Assembly: GCA_022226935.1 (NCBI GenBank)
Contig: CP092081.1
Span: 2,430,627 to 2,494,626, forward strand
From: Nitrospira sp.
GTDB lineage: Bacteria > Nitrospirota > Nitrospiria > Nitrospirales > Nitrospiraceae
Direction: 5' to 3'
DNA: 64,000 bases
Position numbers and translations under genes: made by a program. Positions 54,634 through 64,000 of the stretch are shown here, in pieces (the stretch's first letter is position 1; the number at the start of each line of letters is the position of its first letter). The notes under the pieces are model-generated. The model saw nothing but the letters and a program-made list of their open reading frames with translations. It ran no database searches and had not been told where the DNA came from.

Positions 54634-55278
54634 TTACCCGTTGCCGAGGTAGGCAAGCACCGCTTCAACCCGCCCGCTGACCTTCAACTTTTGATAGGTA
54701 TGATGGAGATGAGTTTTCACGGTATCGAGGGAGACACAGAGTTGATCGGCGATTTCCTTATTGCTGCGACCCGCAGCCGCGCAGGCCAGAATTTCCCGCT
54801 CCCGATCGGTCAACAGGGACAGCGCACCCAGATCGGACCCGCTCTGTTGGCTCGAGAGAGACACGGCCCTTTTGGCAAAACCATCCGGCATGAAGGCCGA
54901 GCGCACCGGCTTGTCCTGGTAGGTGGCCCGGATGATTCGCAAGAACTCTTGATGATCGGCGTCCTTCAAAATGTACCCGCAAGCACCCGCTTGCACGGCG
55001 GCGACGATACGGGCGTCGTCGTCATGCACCGACAGCATCAATACGCGGCAGTCCGGCACACAGCCGCGAATCAAGCGGGTGGCTGTGATGCCATCCAACC
55101 GCGGCATGTCGACATCCATCAACACGATGCGCGGCTGTTGAGCCACGGCAAGGTCGAACGCTTGCCGACCATCCATTGCCTCTCCCACGACCACAATGTC
55201 CGGCTCATGCTCGAGCAACATCCGTAAACTCTGCCGGAACAAGCGCTGATCCTCGGCGATCAGGATGCTGATAGACAT
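54634..55278 (-). CDS. NarL/LuxR-family response regulator
   Basis: 214 residues from ATG 55278 (AGGAG five bases upstream). The receiver (1-120) has SILIAEDQRLFRQSLRMLLE and the phospho-Asp in IVLMDVDMPRLDG. The C-terminal LuxR-type HTH reads LLTDREREILACAAAGRSNK and EIADQLCVSLDTVKTHLHHT. It is a DNA-binding regulator phosphorylated by the adjacent kinase, whose gene it overlaps by 19 bases. Confidence 0.92.
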   Translation of the reverse strand: MSISILIAEDQRLFRQSLRMLLEHEPDIVVVGEAMDGRQAFDLAVAQQPRIVLMDVDMPRLDGITATRLIRGCVPDCRVLMLSVHDDDARIVAAVQAGACGYILKDADHQEFLRIIRATYQDKPVRSAFMPDGFAKRAVSLSSQQSGSDLGALSLLTDREREILACAAAGRSNKEIADQLCVSLDTVKTHLHHTYQKLKVSGRVEAVLAYLGNG

Positions 55279-57566
55279 GACTGCTCCTGTCTGACCGGCA
55301 AGGAGACCGTCAAGAGGGCTCCCCCCGTGCGACGATTGCCGGCCGTGATGCGCCCCCCGTGCGCTTCGACCACGAGTCGACAAAAATGCAGCCCCAGGCC
55401 GCGGCCGATCCGATAATCCTGGCCGTCCTTCTTCCGGAAAAACAGCTCAAACACATACGGCACATCATCTGGCACGATGCCCGGCCCTTCATCCTCAATA
55501 CAGATGGTCGCTATGGATCCGGGCGTCGACTCACCAAGGGCCGTGGCGCTCGGCATTGGTCCCTCATCCACCGTCAGAGTCACGGTGATGGTACCCTGCG
55601 GCGGAGAATACTTGAGGGCGTTATGCAGAAGGTTAATCAAGACGCGTTGCAGCCGTCGCCCATCTCCCCACACCCACACCTCGTCCGGCGGCTTGCGCAC
55701 CGCGAACCGCACGCCCTGCGCTTCCGCCTCGAAACGGAAGAGCCGCAACGTTTCATGCAGGAGCAGGCCTGCCGGGACCGGAGCGGTACTCAGCGGGAGT
55801 CCCGAATAGTGTTCCTGGTAAACGTCCAACATGTCGTTGATCATGCCGAGGAGAAGATCGGTCGTGAACCGCAGATCTTCCAGGCAGCGACGGGGTAGAT
55901 CCTGCGCCATCTCCGGACGCCCGCTGAGCCATTCAAGCGTTTTCTTGATCCCCGCCAAAGGATTCCGGATATCGTGCGCGAACATCGAAGCAAATTGACT
56001 CAACGACGCGAGCCGTTCGGATCGGAGCAATTGTTGCTCGAGCGCTTTCTGTTCCGTCAAATCACGGAGTTGAACCATGATGGACTCGATACGGCCGACC
56101 TTCGTGACCGGTACGCAGTCGATCTCCATCGTCAGCTCACCTCCCGGCGTCGGCACGCGCATCAGGCCGGCCGATACTTCCGCGCCATTCTGGAGCACCA
56201 GCTTCAGTTGTGCCTGCAGACGGGTACGCTCGGGATCGGCCACCAGGTCGGAGACCAACCGGTGCAGGAGGGTTGAGGCCGGTCGGCCGAGCGTCACCTC
56301 GCCGCGCCCGTTCACGTCCTGGATCACGCCGTGGGGATCGACCAGAATTTTGGTGTCCACCGAGTGATTCCAGAGCAACCGATAGTGTTCCTCAGAGGTG
56401 GTGAGGTCGAGGTTCGCTTGTTCCAGCCTTCGGACGTATTGCGCCTTCGCCTGTGACGCCTGTTCCAGGCGCTGAGCGAGATCATCGAAACTCGCAGCGA
56501 GTCTATCAATCTCCTCAACGCCGCACAGTTGATCGGCCGACGGCGCCGAACGCACGACGGGGGTTCCACAACCGGCCATCCGGTTGATGCGCTGAATCAG
56601 CATCCCAATGGGCCGCACAATTTGCCGACCCAACCGCCAGCGCAGCCAGACAATAAAAATGCTCGTCACAAGCCAAAACGCCCCTAGTTTCCCCAGCAGG
56701 GCCACCAATGGCTCAAATGTCTCCGTCGGATCCTGCTGCACGAGGATGGACCAAGCCGGCGCCTGGGCCACCTGTCCCGGGAGCACAACAGGGGCCATGC
56801 CGATGATGCTCCCCTGCCCACCGTGAGTATCGTGGCCGACAAGGGCCCATCGTGCAGCGGCACCTCCTGTCCACCGCTGGGTGACATCCGCCAAAAGCGG
56901 CGCGTGAAGCTGGGGCGCGAGCACGGAACAGGCGAGGATGGCGCCTTGCCCATCCAACAGCATCATGTGGCCTGTTCGACCAAGTCGGCTTCCCAGGATT
57001 GACGACAGGATGCGATCCGTCCCCATGACGACCTTGAGCACTCCACGAACCGACTCGCCCCGCTCGCCGATCGGTACCGCCAATTCCCAGTATCCATGCC
57101 CCTGTTCGTCAACCGTAAGAGGTCCTGCCCACGACTGCCCCTCCTGCACCACCGTTGTCCACCAAGGTTGCCTGGTGTAAAACCCTCGCGCGTACTCACT
57201 CAGGCGACCTCCCACCATTTGCCCATCCGCCCGGACAAGAACGAGGGAATGAAAGTAGCGATGCTGCTCCTCGCGCCACCGCTCAACCTGCCTCGCCGCC
57301 TGCGCGGGCGCTACAGCGCCTTCCACAGAGGCACGAAGGTCAGGAAGCGCGGCAAGCCGTTGCACCCATTCCATTTCTCCGGCGAGCAACAAGGCGGCTT
57401 TGTCGGCACTTTGGCGGGCGATTTCCTGGAAGGTGATCCCGACGGTGGCCTGCAGGGATTGCCGGGCATGCCAGTAGGCATAAGCGAGCCCCATGGTACC
57501 GGAGAACAATCCCACGGCAAGCACTGACAGGGTAAACAAACTCTGAAGACTGACCCGCTGGCGCAT
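55260..57566 (-). CDS. Cache-HAMP-PAS hybrid-sensor histidine kinase
   Basis: 768 residues. TM1 (about 8-30), a periplasmic Cache domain (about 35-285, QPWWTTVVQEGQSWAGPLTV), TM2 (about 290-312), HAMP, a coiled coil, a PAS domain (about 395-510, SEEHYRLLWNHSVDTKILVD), HisKA with FAHDIRNPL (His 531), and HATPase with NLLHNALKYSPP, EDEGPGI and GLGLHFCRLVVEAHGG. It is the partner of the NarL-type regulator downstream. HisKA kinases more often pair with OmpR or NtrC regulators, so the NarL pairing is a little unusual. Confidence 0.92.
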   Translation of the reverse strand: MRQRVSLQSLFTLSVLAVGLFSGTMGLAYAYWHARQSLQATVGITFQEIARQSADKAALLLAGEMEWVQRLAALPDLRASVEGAVAPAQAARQVERWREEQHRYFHSLVLVRADGQMVGGRLSEYARGFYTRQPWWTTVVQEGQSWAGPLTVDEQGHGYWELAVPIGERGESVRGVLKVVMGTDRILSSILGSRLGRTGHMMLLDGQGAILACSVLAPQLHAPLLADVTQRWTGGAAARWALVGHDTHGGQGSIIGMAPVVLPGQVAQAPAWSILVQQDPTETFEPLVALLGKLGAFWLVTSIFIVWLRWRLGRQIVRPIGMLIQRINRMAGCGTPVVRSAPSADQLCGVEEIDRLAASFDDLAQRLEQASQAKAQYVRRLEQANLDLTTSEEHYRLLWNHSVDTKILVDPHGVIQDVNGRGEVTLGRPASTLLHRLVSDLVADPERTRLQAQLKLVLQNGAEVSAGLMRVPTPGGELTMEIDCVPVTKVGRIESIMVQLRDLTEQKALEQQLLRSERLASLSQFASMFAHDIRNPLAGIKKTLEWLSGRPEMAQDLPRRCLEDLRFTTDLLLGMINDMLDVYQEHYSGLPLSTAPVPAGLLLHETLRLFRFEAEAQGVRFAVRKPPDEVWVWGDGRRLQRVLINLLHNALKYSPPQGTITVTLTVDEGPMPSATALGESTPGSIATICIEDEGPGIVPDDVPYVFELFFRKKDGQDYRIGRGLGLHFCRLVVEAHGGRITAGNRRTGGALLTVSLPVRQEQSCLSAS

Positions 57567-57770
57567 GGCGGCAGGCCATAGAAGATGGTTGGGCTTGACC
57601 GGCAGCTCGGGTCAAGCGGTGTGTGGGACCCGGCTGAGCTCCGGTCCCGACGCCAAATGAATTATGTTAGGCCATCTCGCACTCCACACAGCCCGCATGA
57701 GGATAGCCGGAAGCGGCACTCCTTCAGCATACAAAACTTCGTGCATCGAACATAGCCCCCCTCCCACGGT

Positions 57771-60203
57771 CTATCGCAACTGCACAATCGTCACGCCGTC
57801 GCCTCCCTCCGCGCGGTCGCCCGGCCGGAATGCCACCACATACGGAGAGGCCTTCAGATAGTCCCGCAAGGCGCTTCTCAACCGGCCGGTCCCATGCCCG
57901 TGGATGATGCGCACAAACGGGCTGCCGCCGAGGATGGCGCGGTCGAGGCCGGCAACCACCACATCCAAGGCATCGTCGGCTGCGTGACCACGGACATCCA
58001 GCGTCTCCTGGATATCCTCAGGCGCCAACGTTTGGCTCGTTCGCCTCGGCGATGCGGTGCTCGTCTTGACCGGCACTGGGGCTTCGCGCGGGCGATTCTT
58101 CGAGACTCCTGCCAGACTCGCCACGTTGGCTAGAATTTCCCCCTCGCCGACTTTCAGACGCACGCGCTTTTTGCCCTGTGGACTGTCCAGCAACGTGCCT
58201 GTCATACCCAGCCCAATCACTTCGACCGCATCGCCGATGGACAATTGATCCACGGGGATCGGTTCCTCGGAGCCTCCAACCTCGCACCGGATTGCCTGTT
58301 CCAATTCAACCAACCGGGATTTGGCCTCCTTGGCCTTGAGCAATTTTTGATCGCGCTTCAGATCGTCCATCGTCGCCTGCACCGCGGCCCGGGCGCGTTG
58401 AAACTCCTGAGACAACTTTTTCTTCAACCCTTGTCGCTCGTCCCGTTCGGTTTCCTGCAAGAACTTCAGCAATTCTTGCGCCTCACGAGAAGCCTGGTCC
58501 GCCGCTTGCCTGGCCGCCGTGGCCGCCGTCAGGTCGTCGTTGAGTCGCCGCTGCTTGTCCTGCAGATCGCTCAGCAGTGTCTCCAGCAGACGGTTGTCTC
58601 CTTGCAGCCGTGCGCGGGCATCCTCGAGGAGCGACTGATCCATTCCGAGCCGCCCGGCAATTTCAATAGCGGCCGAGCCGCCTGGTTGCCCTTGAATCAA
58701 GCGATACGTCGGCGAAAGCGTATCGAGATTAAATTCGACGCTGGCATTGGCGAAGCCCGGCCGGTCCTGGGCCAGACCTTTCAAGAGACTGTAGTGCGTG
58801 GTGGCCACCACTTTCACGCCGGCCGCAGCGAGCCGGCAGAGGAGTGCACTCGCGAGCGCCGCGCCTTCGGCCGGATCGGTGGAAGTGACCGGCTCGTCCA
58901 AGAGCACCAGCGCGCGACCGGGAGGCACCGGAGCCATGTCGCGATCGAAGCCCGGGCCATCCGATACCTCATTCAGTAACTGCACCATTTGTGTGATGTG
59001 GGCTGAAAAACTGGACAGATCCCGCGCGAGATCCTGCGCATCCCCGATGTCCGCATAGACCGACGGAAAGATCGCCATCTCCGACTCGGGGGCACAGGGA
59101 AGGTGCAGGCCGCAACGGACCATCAAAGAGAATAACCCCAGCAACTTCAAGATGACCGTCTTCCCGCCCGTGTTCGGGCCGGAAATAATGAGCACCCGCA
59201 CGGTTTCATCAAACGCGAGATCATTCGGCACCACCTGATCTTTACTCACCACCAGAAACGGATGCCGCGCCTGGGTAAGCACAATGCGCCCCTGGTCATT
59301 GAGACGCGGAGGCGAGGCCTGGAGACGTTCACTCAGCCCAGCTTTTGCCGAGATGGCGTCCAGTCGACCGAGCAGGGCCACACTCCCGGCCAGTGCCGGT
59401 TGATGAGGAGCCACGAGCGCCGACAATTCCCGTAAAATTCTACTCACCTCCCGTTCGATATCCAGGTCGACGACCTTGATGGAGTTATTGAGGTCCACCA
59501 GTTCGCGAGGCTCCAGAAAGAGGGTGGCGCCGCTGGACGACACGTCGTGCACGATCCCCGGCATCCGACCCTGCATCTCGGCCTTGATCGGGACCACATA
59601 CCGCCCTTCCCGCTGCGCAAAATAACGTTCTTGCAACACTTCTTCATAGCGCCGCGAATGCAAGATTTGTTCGAGTCGGTGCCGCATCTGTTGCTTGAAA
59701 TCGTTGGCCCGCTGGATCAACCGATGTAATTCCGGGCTGGCCGATTCCCGTATGGACCCGTCCGGGTCGATGGCGCCGGTCAGCGCGATGGTCAGCCGGC
59801 GATATTCCTGTACCGGACCCAGCTGGGTCGCCATGGCGCCGACCGTCGGGGCATCGGCCTGATGCCGCAGCAGATAGCGCTGCACGTCCATGATCAATTC
59901 CAACACCCACGCAATGTCTCGCAGCTCGTGTGCCTCCAAACAGGCGCCCTTCGCCACTCGCCCCAACCACTCCGTGACATCGGGAAATCGCAGGATGGGA
60001 AAGGGATCGACGCCGGCCCGCAGGCGCCGCATGTCGGAGGTTTCCTCCTGGCGTATCCGGGCCTGCGCCACCTCCCGTTCCAATTCCATAGACCGGCATT
60101 GCTCCGCCCCGACTGTCGATCGGGCATAGGACGCCAGCAGGTCCAACAGCTTGGCCCACTCCAACACCTTACCGGCCTCGGACTGCAGCTTTTCAGATTG
60201 CAT
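57771..60203 (-). CDS. mutS2: endonuclease MutS2
   Basis: 810 residues from ATG 60203. The MutS core and clamp helices (about 1-320) are followed by the ATPase with Walker A VLIISGPNTGGKTVILKLLG (near 340) and Walker B ALVLLDEPVTSTDPAEGAAL. A long coiled coil comes next, and the C-terminal Smr nuclease domain (about 730-810) has LDVRGHAADDALD and IIHGHGTGRLRSALR. In the family the signature after DE is usually L-GAGTDP; here it is PVTSTDP. MutS2 limits homologous recombination and may also act on stalled ribosomes. Standard length. Confidence 0.92.
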   Translation of the reverse strand: MQSEKLQSEAGKVLEWAKLLDLLASYARSTVGAEQCRSMELEREVAQARIRQEETSDMRRLRAGVDPFPILRFPDVTEWLGRVAKGACLEAHELRDIAWVLELIMDVQRYLLRHQADAPTVGAMATQLGPVQEYRRLTIALTGAIDPDGSIRESASPELHRLIQRANDFKQQMRHRLEQILHSRRYEEVLQERYFAQREGRYVVPIKAEMQGRMPGIVHDVSSSGATLFLEPRELVDLNNSIKVVDLDIEREVSRILRELSALVAPHQPALAGSVALLGRLDAISAKAGLSERLQASPPRLNDQGRIVLTQARHPFLVVSKDQVVPNDLAFDETVRVLIISGPNTGGKTVILKLLGLFSLMVRCGLHLPCAPESEMAIFPSVYADIGDAQDLARDLSSFSAHITQMVQLLNEVSDGPGFDRDMAPVPPGRALVLLDEPVTSTDPAEGAALASALLCRLAAAGVKVVATTHYSLLKGLAQDRPGFANASVEFNLDTLSPTYRLIQGQPGGSAAIEIAGRLGMDQSLLEDARARLQGDNRLLETLLSDLQDKQRRLNDDLTAATAARQAADQASREAQELLKFLQETERDERQGLKKKLSQEFQRARAAVQATMDDLKRDQKLLKAKEAKSRLVELEQAIRCEVGGSEEPIPVDQLSIGDAVEVIGLGMTGTLLDSPQGKKRVRLKVGEGEILANVASLAGVSKNRPREAPVPVKTSTASPRRTSQTLAPEDIQETLDVRGHAADDALDVVVAGLDRAILGGSPFVRIIHGHGTGRLRSALRDYLKASPYVVAFRPGDRAEGGDGVTIVQLR

Positions 60204-60343
60204 CACACCCCAGCTCTGAATGAATGTTCAAAGGATGAGACTCTACCGGACCACTTGCGCCCACAACAAGACGGGCCGACACTCCAACGTTTCCCTGAGG
60301 TACTCTTCACCAATATCCACCGGCCTTCCCTCTTTTTGTATGC

Positions 60344-60372
60344 TTGACACGCAGAAAGTCGGTCAGTACTAT
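60344..60372 (+). promoter_or_regulatory. sigma-70 promoter of the gap-pgk-tpiA cluster
   Basis: TTGACA (60344-60349), a 17-base spacer and TACTAT (60367-60372). Transcription would start near 60379, giving a 45-base leader that contains GAGGA nine bases before the gap ATG. This is the best promoter match in the window. Confidence 0.75.
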
Positions 60373-60411
60373 CGCCGCAGACTGACTCTGTTCAACCCGT
60401 TTAATTCTTGA

Positions 60412-61431
<1,020 letters not shown>

Positions 61432-61528
61432 CACGCGTCACACACGACACGCTTTTCTGACGTGCAGCACCGGCCGGAGCTGCCAACGACCGGCGCGGGA
61501 CACACCGGAAGAGGAGTGAGGATTTGCC

Positions 61529-62728
61529 ATGAATATTCGCAAACGGATTATCGAAGATGTGCAACTTCGCGGAAAGCGCGTGATTATTCGCGCCGACTAC
61601 AACGTGCCTCTTGATGATTCTTTGCAAATCACCGACGACACCAGGATTCGTTCGACGCTTCCCACCATCAATCGTGCCGTCGACGAAGGCGCAAAGGTCA
61701 TTTTGTGCTCCCACCTTGGCCGCCCGAAAGGCAAATTCGATCCGAAGTTCAGCCTGGCTCCGGTGGCCAAACGCCTCCAGCGCCTGCTGGGCAAAGAAGT
61801 AATCTTCGCGCCGGATTGCATCGGCTCCGCCGTTGAAAGCCTGGTGGCCAAGATGCAGCCCGGCGATGTCATGTTATTGGAAAACCTTCGCTTTCATCCC
61901 GAAGAAGAAAAGAACGACGAAGGATTCTCCAAGGCACTGGCTTCACTCGCCGATGTGTATATCAATGATGCTTTCGGAGCCGCCCATCGAGCCCATGCGT
62001 CGACTGTCGGCATCACCAAATATATTCCCGAAGCGGCAGCCGGCTATCTCCTCAAGAAAGAAATCGAATACCTGGAGGGAGCCGTCGAAAACCCGGTGCG
62101 TCCGTTCGTGGCCATTTTAGGCGGCGCCAAGGTATCCGGGAAAATCGGCGTGATCGAGAATCTCGGCAAGAAAGTCGACAAGGTCATTATCGGCGGAGGC
62201 ATGGCGTTCACTTTCCTCAAGGCCATGGGTCTTGAGATCGGCCAGTCACTCGTTGAAAACGACATGCTCGACTTCGCCAAAGGGGTGCAGGACCACGCCT
62301 TTGCCAGTGGCGTCAAATTCTATCTTCCCGTGGATTGCGTCGTTGCAGCAGGCCGAGAACCGGGCGCCGAGACGAAAATCGTTCCCGTGCAGGAAATTCC
62401 CAAGGGGTGGTATGGATTGGACATTGGTCCCGCATCGGTAAAATTGTTCTCCGAGGCCGTCCAAGATGCGAAAACCATTCTGTGGAATGGTCCCATGGGC
62501 ATGTTCGAAGTGGACGCCTTCGCGAGAGGCACCCTCGCCATGGCTCACTCTGTCGCCAATGCCTACGCGCTGACCATTGTCGGAGGAGGCGAAACGGCCC
62601 TGGCTATTCATCGCGCCGGCGAGTCTGAAAGCATTTCATTTATCTCCACCGGTGGTGGCGCAGCGCTGGAGTTGCTCGAGGGGAAAACGCTACCGGGGCT
62701 GGCCGCACTTCCCAATCGTGCAGCGTAA
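61529..62728 (+). CDS. pgk: phosphoglycerate kinase
   Basis: 399 residues, with GAGGAGTGAGGA upstream of ATG 61529. VIIRADYNVPL, CSHLGRPKG, LENLRFHPEE and NDAFGAAHRAHAS are the N-domain signatures. LGGAKVSGKIGVIENL, WNGPMGMFE and GGGETALA complete the nucleotide site (the last is usually GGGDT). It makes ATP from 1,3-bisphosphoglycerate. 35 bases separate it from tpiA. Confidence 0.96.
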   Translation: MNIRKRIIEDVQLRGKRVIIRADYNVPLDDSLQITDDTRIRSTLPTINRAVDEGAKVILCSHLGRPKGKFDPKFSLAPVAKRLQRLLGKEVIFAPDCIGSAVESLVAKMQPGDVMLLENLRFHPEEEKNDEGFSKALASLADVYINDAFGAAHRAHASTVGITKYIPEAAAGYLLKKEIEYLEGAVENPVRPFVAILGGAKVSGKIGVIENLGKKVDKVIIGGGMAFTFLKAMGLEIGQSLVENDMLDFAKGVQDHAFASGVKFYLPVDCVVAAGREPGAETKIVPVQEIPKGWYGLDIGPASVKLFSEAVQDAKTILWNGPMGMFEVDAFARGTLAMAHSVANAYALTIVGGGETALAIHRAGESESISFISTGGGAALELLEGKTLPGLAALPNRAA

Positions 62729-62763
62729 CGACAACTTCCCCCGTTCCCCGCGATAGAGGCTTC

Positions 62764-63543
62764 GTGAGAACCCGCTTCATCATCGGCAACTGGAAAATGA
62801 ACAAGACCGCCACCGAAGCCGGGGCGTTCGTTCGCCGTCTCACTGAAGAACTGCCTTCACTCGATGGAATCCAGGTCGGTTTTGCGCCGCCGTTTACCGC
62901 GCTGCACGCAGCCCATGAAGCGCTCGGTCCCACGCCGACCTTTCTTCTTGGTGCGCAAGATTTGTACTGGGAGGATAAAGGCGCCTTCACCGGTGAAGTG
63001 TCGGGAACCATGCTGAAGGAGCTTGGCTGCCACTTTGTCCTAGTGGGTCATTCTGAACGCCGTCAGTTCTTCGGCGAGCAGGACAGCTGGACCAACAAGA
63101 AAGTTCTCGCTGCCTGGCGGAACGGACTCCAGCCGGTTCTCTGTGTGGGCGAAACGCTCCAGGATCGCGATACCGATCAAACAGATCTTGTGATCCAACG
63201 ACAGCTGCGCGCCGGACTGGCCGGAATCGAGGGACCACATCTTGAGTCGATGATCATCGCCTATGAACCAGTGTGGGCGATCGGAACGGGGCGTGCGGCA
63301 TCCCCGGCGCAGGCGGTGCCGGTCCATCGATTGATCCGCCAAACCATCAATGAACTGAGCGGAGCTGAGGCAGGGCGGCGAGTCCGCATCCTGTATGGAG
63401 GAAGCGTCACCCCGCACAATATTGCCGACTTTCTGGCTTCCGAAGAAATCGACGGCGCATTAGTCGGCGGGGCTTGTTTAGATCCGGTCTCTTTTGCTAC
63501 ACTCACGAAAGTTGCGATCAGGTCCAAACCTACCACGGCCTAA
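62764..63543 (+). CDS. tpiA: triosephosphate isomerase
   Basis: 259 residues from GTG 62764. FIIGNWKMNKT has the catalytic Lys, LVGHSERR the His, AYEPVWAIGTG the Glu, and ILYGGSVTPHN and GALVGGACLD bind phosphate. The GTG start is fixed by FIIGNWKMN standing five residues in. It interconverts dihydroxyacetone phosphate and glyceraldehyde-3-phosphate. Confidence 0.95.
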   Translation: MRTRFIIGNWKMNKTATEAGAFVRRLTEELPSLDGIQVGFAPPFTALHAAHEALGPTPTFLLGAQDLYWEDKGAFTGEVSGTMLKELGCHFVLVGHSERRQFFGEQDSWTNKKVLAAWRNGLQPVLCVGETLQDRDTDQTDLVIQRQLRAGLAGIEGPHLESMIIAYEPVWAIGTGRAASPAQAVPVHRLIRQTINELSGAEAGRRVRILYGGSVTPHNIADFLASEEIDGALVGGACLDPVSFATLTKVAIRSKPTTA

Positions 63544-63553
63544 AGACTCAAAC

Positions 63554-63907
63554 ATGTACACATTGCTCATCATCATTCATGTCATCGTCTGCCTACTCAT
63601 GATTGGAGCCATTCTGCTGCAATCCGGTAAGGGCGCTGAAATCGGCGCAGCCTTCGGCGGCTCCAGCCAGACTGTGTTCGGCAGCCGAGGTCCAGCCAAC
63701 TTTTTGAGCAAGTTCACGGTCATCACCGCGTTTGTCTTCATGTTCACATCATTGTCTTTGGCTATTCTCGCAAAGGACCGAAACTTTTCCTCGACGGTCA
63801 TTGACCTGAACAAGAAGCCTGCGGCAACCAGCCCCAGTACGACACCGTCAGAAACCGCGACGCCGCCGGCGAAAGACTCGCATTCTTCCACCGAAAGCTC
63901 CCACTAA
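63554..63907 (+). CDS. secG: preprotein translocase subunit SecG
   Basis: 117 residues from ATG 63554. Two membrane helices (about 2-22 and 52-73) flank the conserved loop LLQSGKGAEIGAAFGGSSQT VFGSRG (written as two pieces). A Ser/Thr/Pro/Ala-rich tail follows, longer than in E. coli. It forms SecYEG with SecY and SecE at the inner membrane. tpiA-secG adjacency is common in bacteria. The last 93 bases of the window hold no gene I can call. Confidence 0.93.
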   Translation: MYTLLIIIHVIVCLLMIGAILLQSGKGAEIGAAFGGSSQTVFGSRGPANFLSKFTVITAFVFMFTSLSLAILAKDRNFSSTVIDLNKKPAATSPSTTPSETATPPAKDSHSSTESSH

Positions 63908-64000
63908 GACTTACTGTTCCGGCTATTTTCAATTCCCCGCAAGCCGAGCAAGCGAGAAGAACCGTTTCGCTACCTGCGAACGCTCGCTCATATGCTGCGC

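Noticed and set aside
63908-64000. Possible gene start at the right edge (ATG 63994)
   Set aside because: Only two codons are visible and there is no ribosome site, so no call can be made.

Overview
The window looks like a chromosomal stretch of a GC-rich, Gram-negative bacterium, most likely a Nitrospira-type member of Nitrospirota. That assignment rests on recognising the overall gene set: many short Sec-dependent or lipoprotein-type proteins, two Tll0287-like DUF3365 haem proteins, a DHH-CBS-poly(A)-polymerase fusion, NtrC-type regulation, and the gap-pgk-tpiA-secG order. There is no rRNA or marker gene to prove it. I see no tRNA, rRNA, CRISPR array, prophage or intact insertion sequence.

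Layout. 1-9.3 kb: a truncated histidine kinase, an NAD-dependent epimerase, an SGNH-type membrane protein, an XRE-cupin regulator with a palindromic operator candidate, a CPBP protease, a coupled trio (class V aminotransferase, haem sensor-like DUF3365 protein, amidohydrolase) and a J-domain protein. 9.4-12.5 kb: a decayed MFS transporter remnant ahead of the 5-oxoprolinase operon pxpB-pxpA-pxpC, then a small gene with a leaderless-type promoter. 12.5-23 kb: the 886-residue DHH/CBS/tRNA nucleotidyltransferase, small secreted proteins, a coupled TVP38 / MerA-like flavoprotein / DUF3047 operon, a coupled molybdopterin oxidoreductase / dipeptide epimerase pair and a coiled-coil lipoprotein. 23-34 kb: small conserved proteins, a beta-hydroxyacid dehydrogenase, a GlcG-like protein, a phytanoyl-CoA dioxygenase-like protein, a tandem glycogen debranching enzyme and GH63-type glucosidase, a beta-helix protein and coaE.

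34.5-36.9 kb is an AT-richer accessory island of small secreted proteins of unknown function, headed by a DUF5625 gene broken by a frameshift and a nonsense codon. 37-43 kb: trxB, a four-helix-bundle ORF inside a near-perfect 32-bp inverted repeat, thiI, a START-domain protein, a PAS response regulator and queG. 43-57.6 kb is rich in signalling: an NtrC-type regulator and its kinase, a CHASE2 adenylate cyclase coupled to SH3 and M48-peptidase genes, a trypsin/SUMF1 fusion coupled to a second haem protein, and a NarL-type regulator with a multidomain kinase. 57.7-64 kb: mutS2, then the glycolytic set gap-pgk-tpiA and secG behind a strong sigma-70 promoter.

The most interesting non-coding signal is a dispersed intergenic element with three diverged copies (40.5, 46.6 and 50.5 kb). 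Each copy ends exactly on the TAG stop codon of a different, unrelated minus-strand gene. Other notable signals are the inverted repeats around the four-helix-bundle ORF and a recurrent arrangement of a -10 box 6-10 bases before the start codon, which suggests that leaderless transcripts are common.
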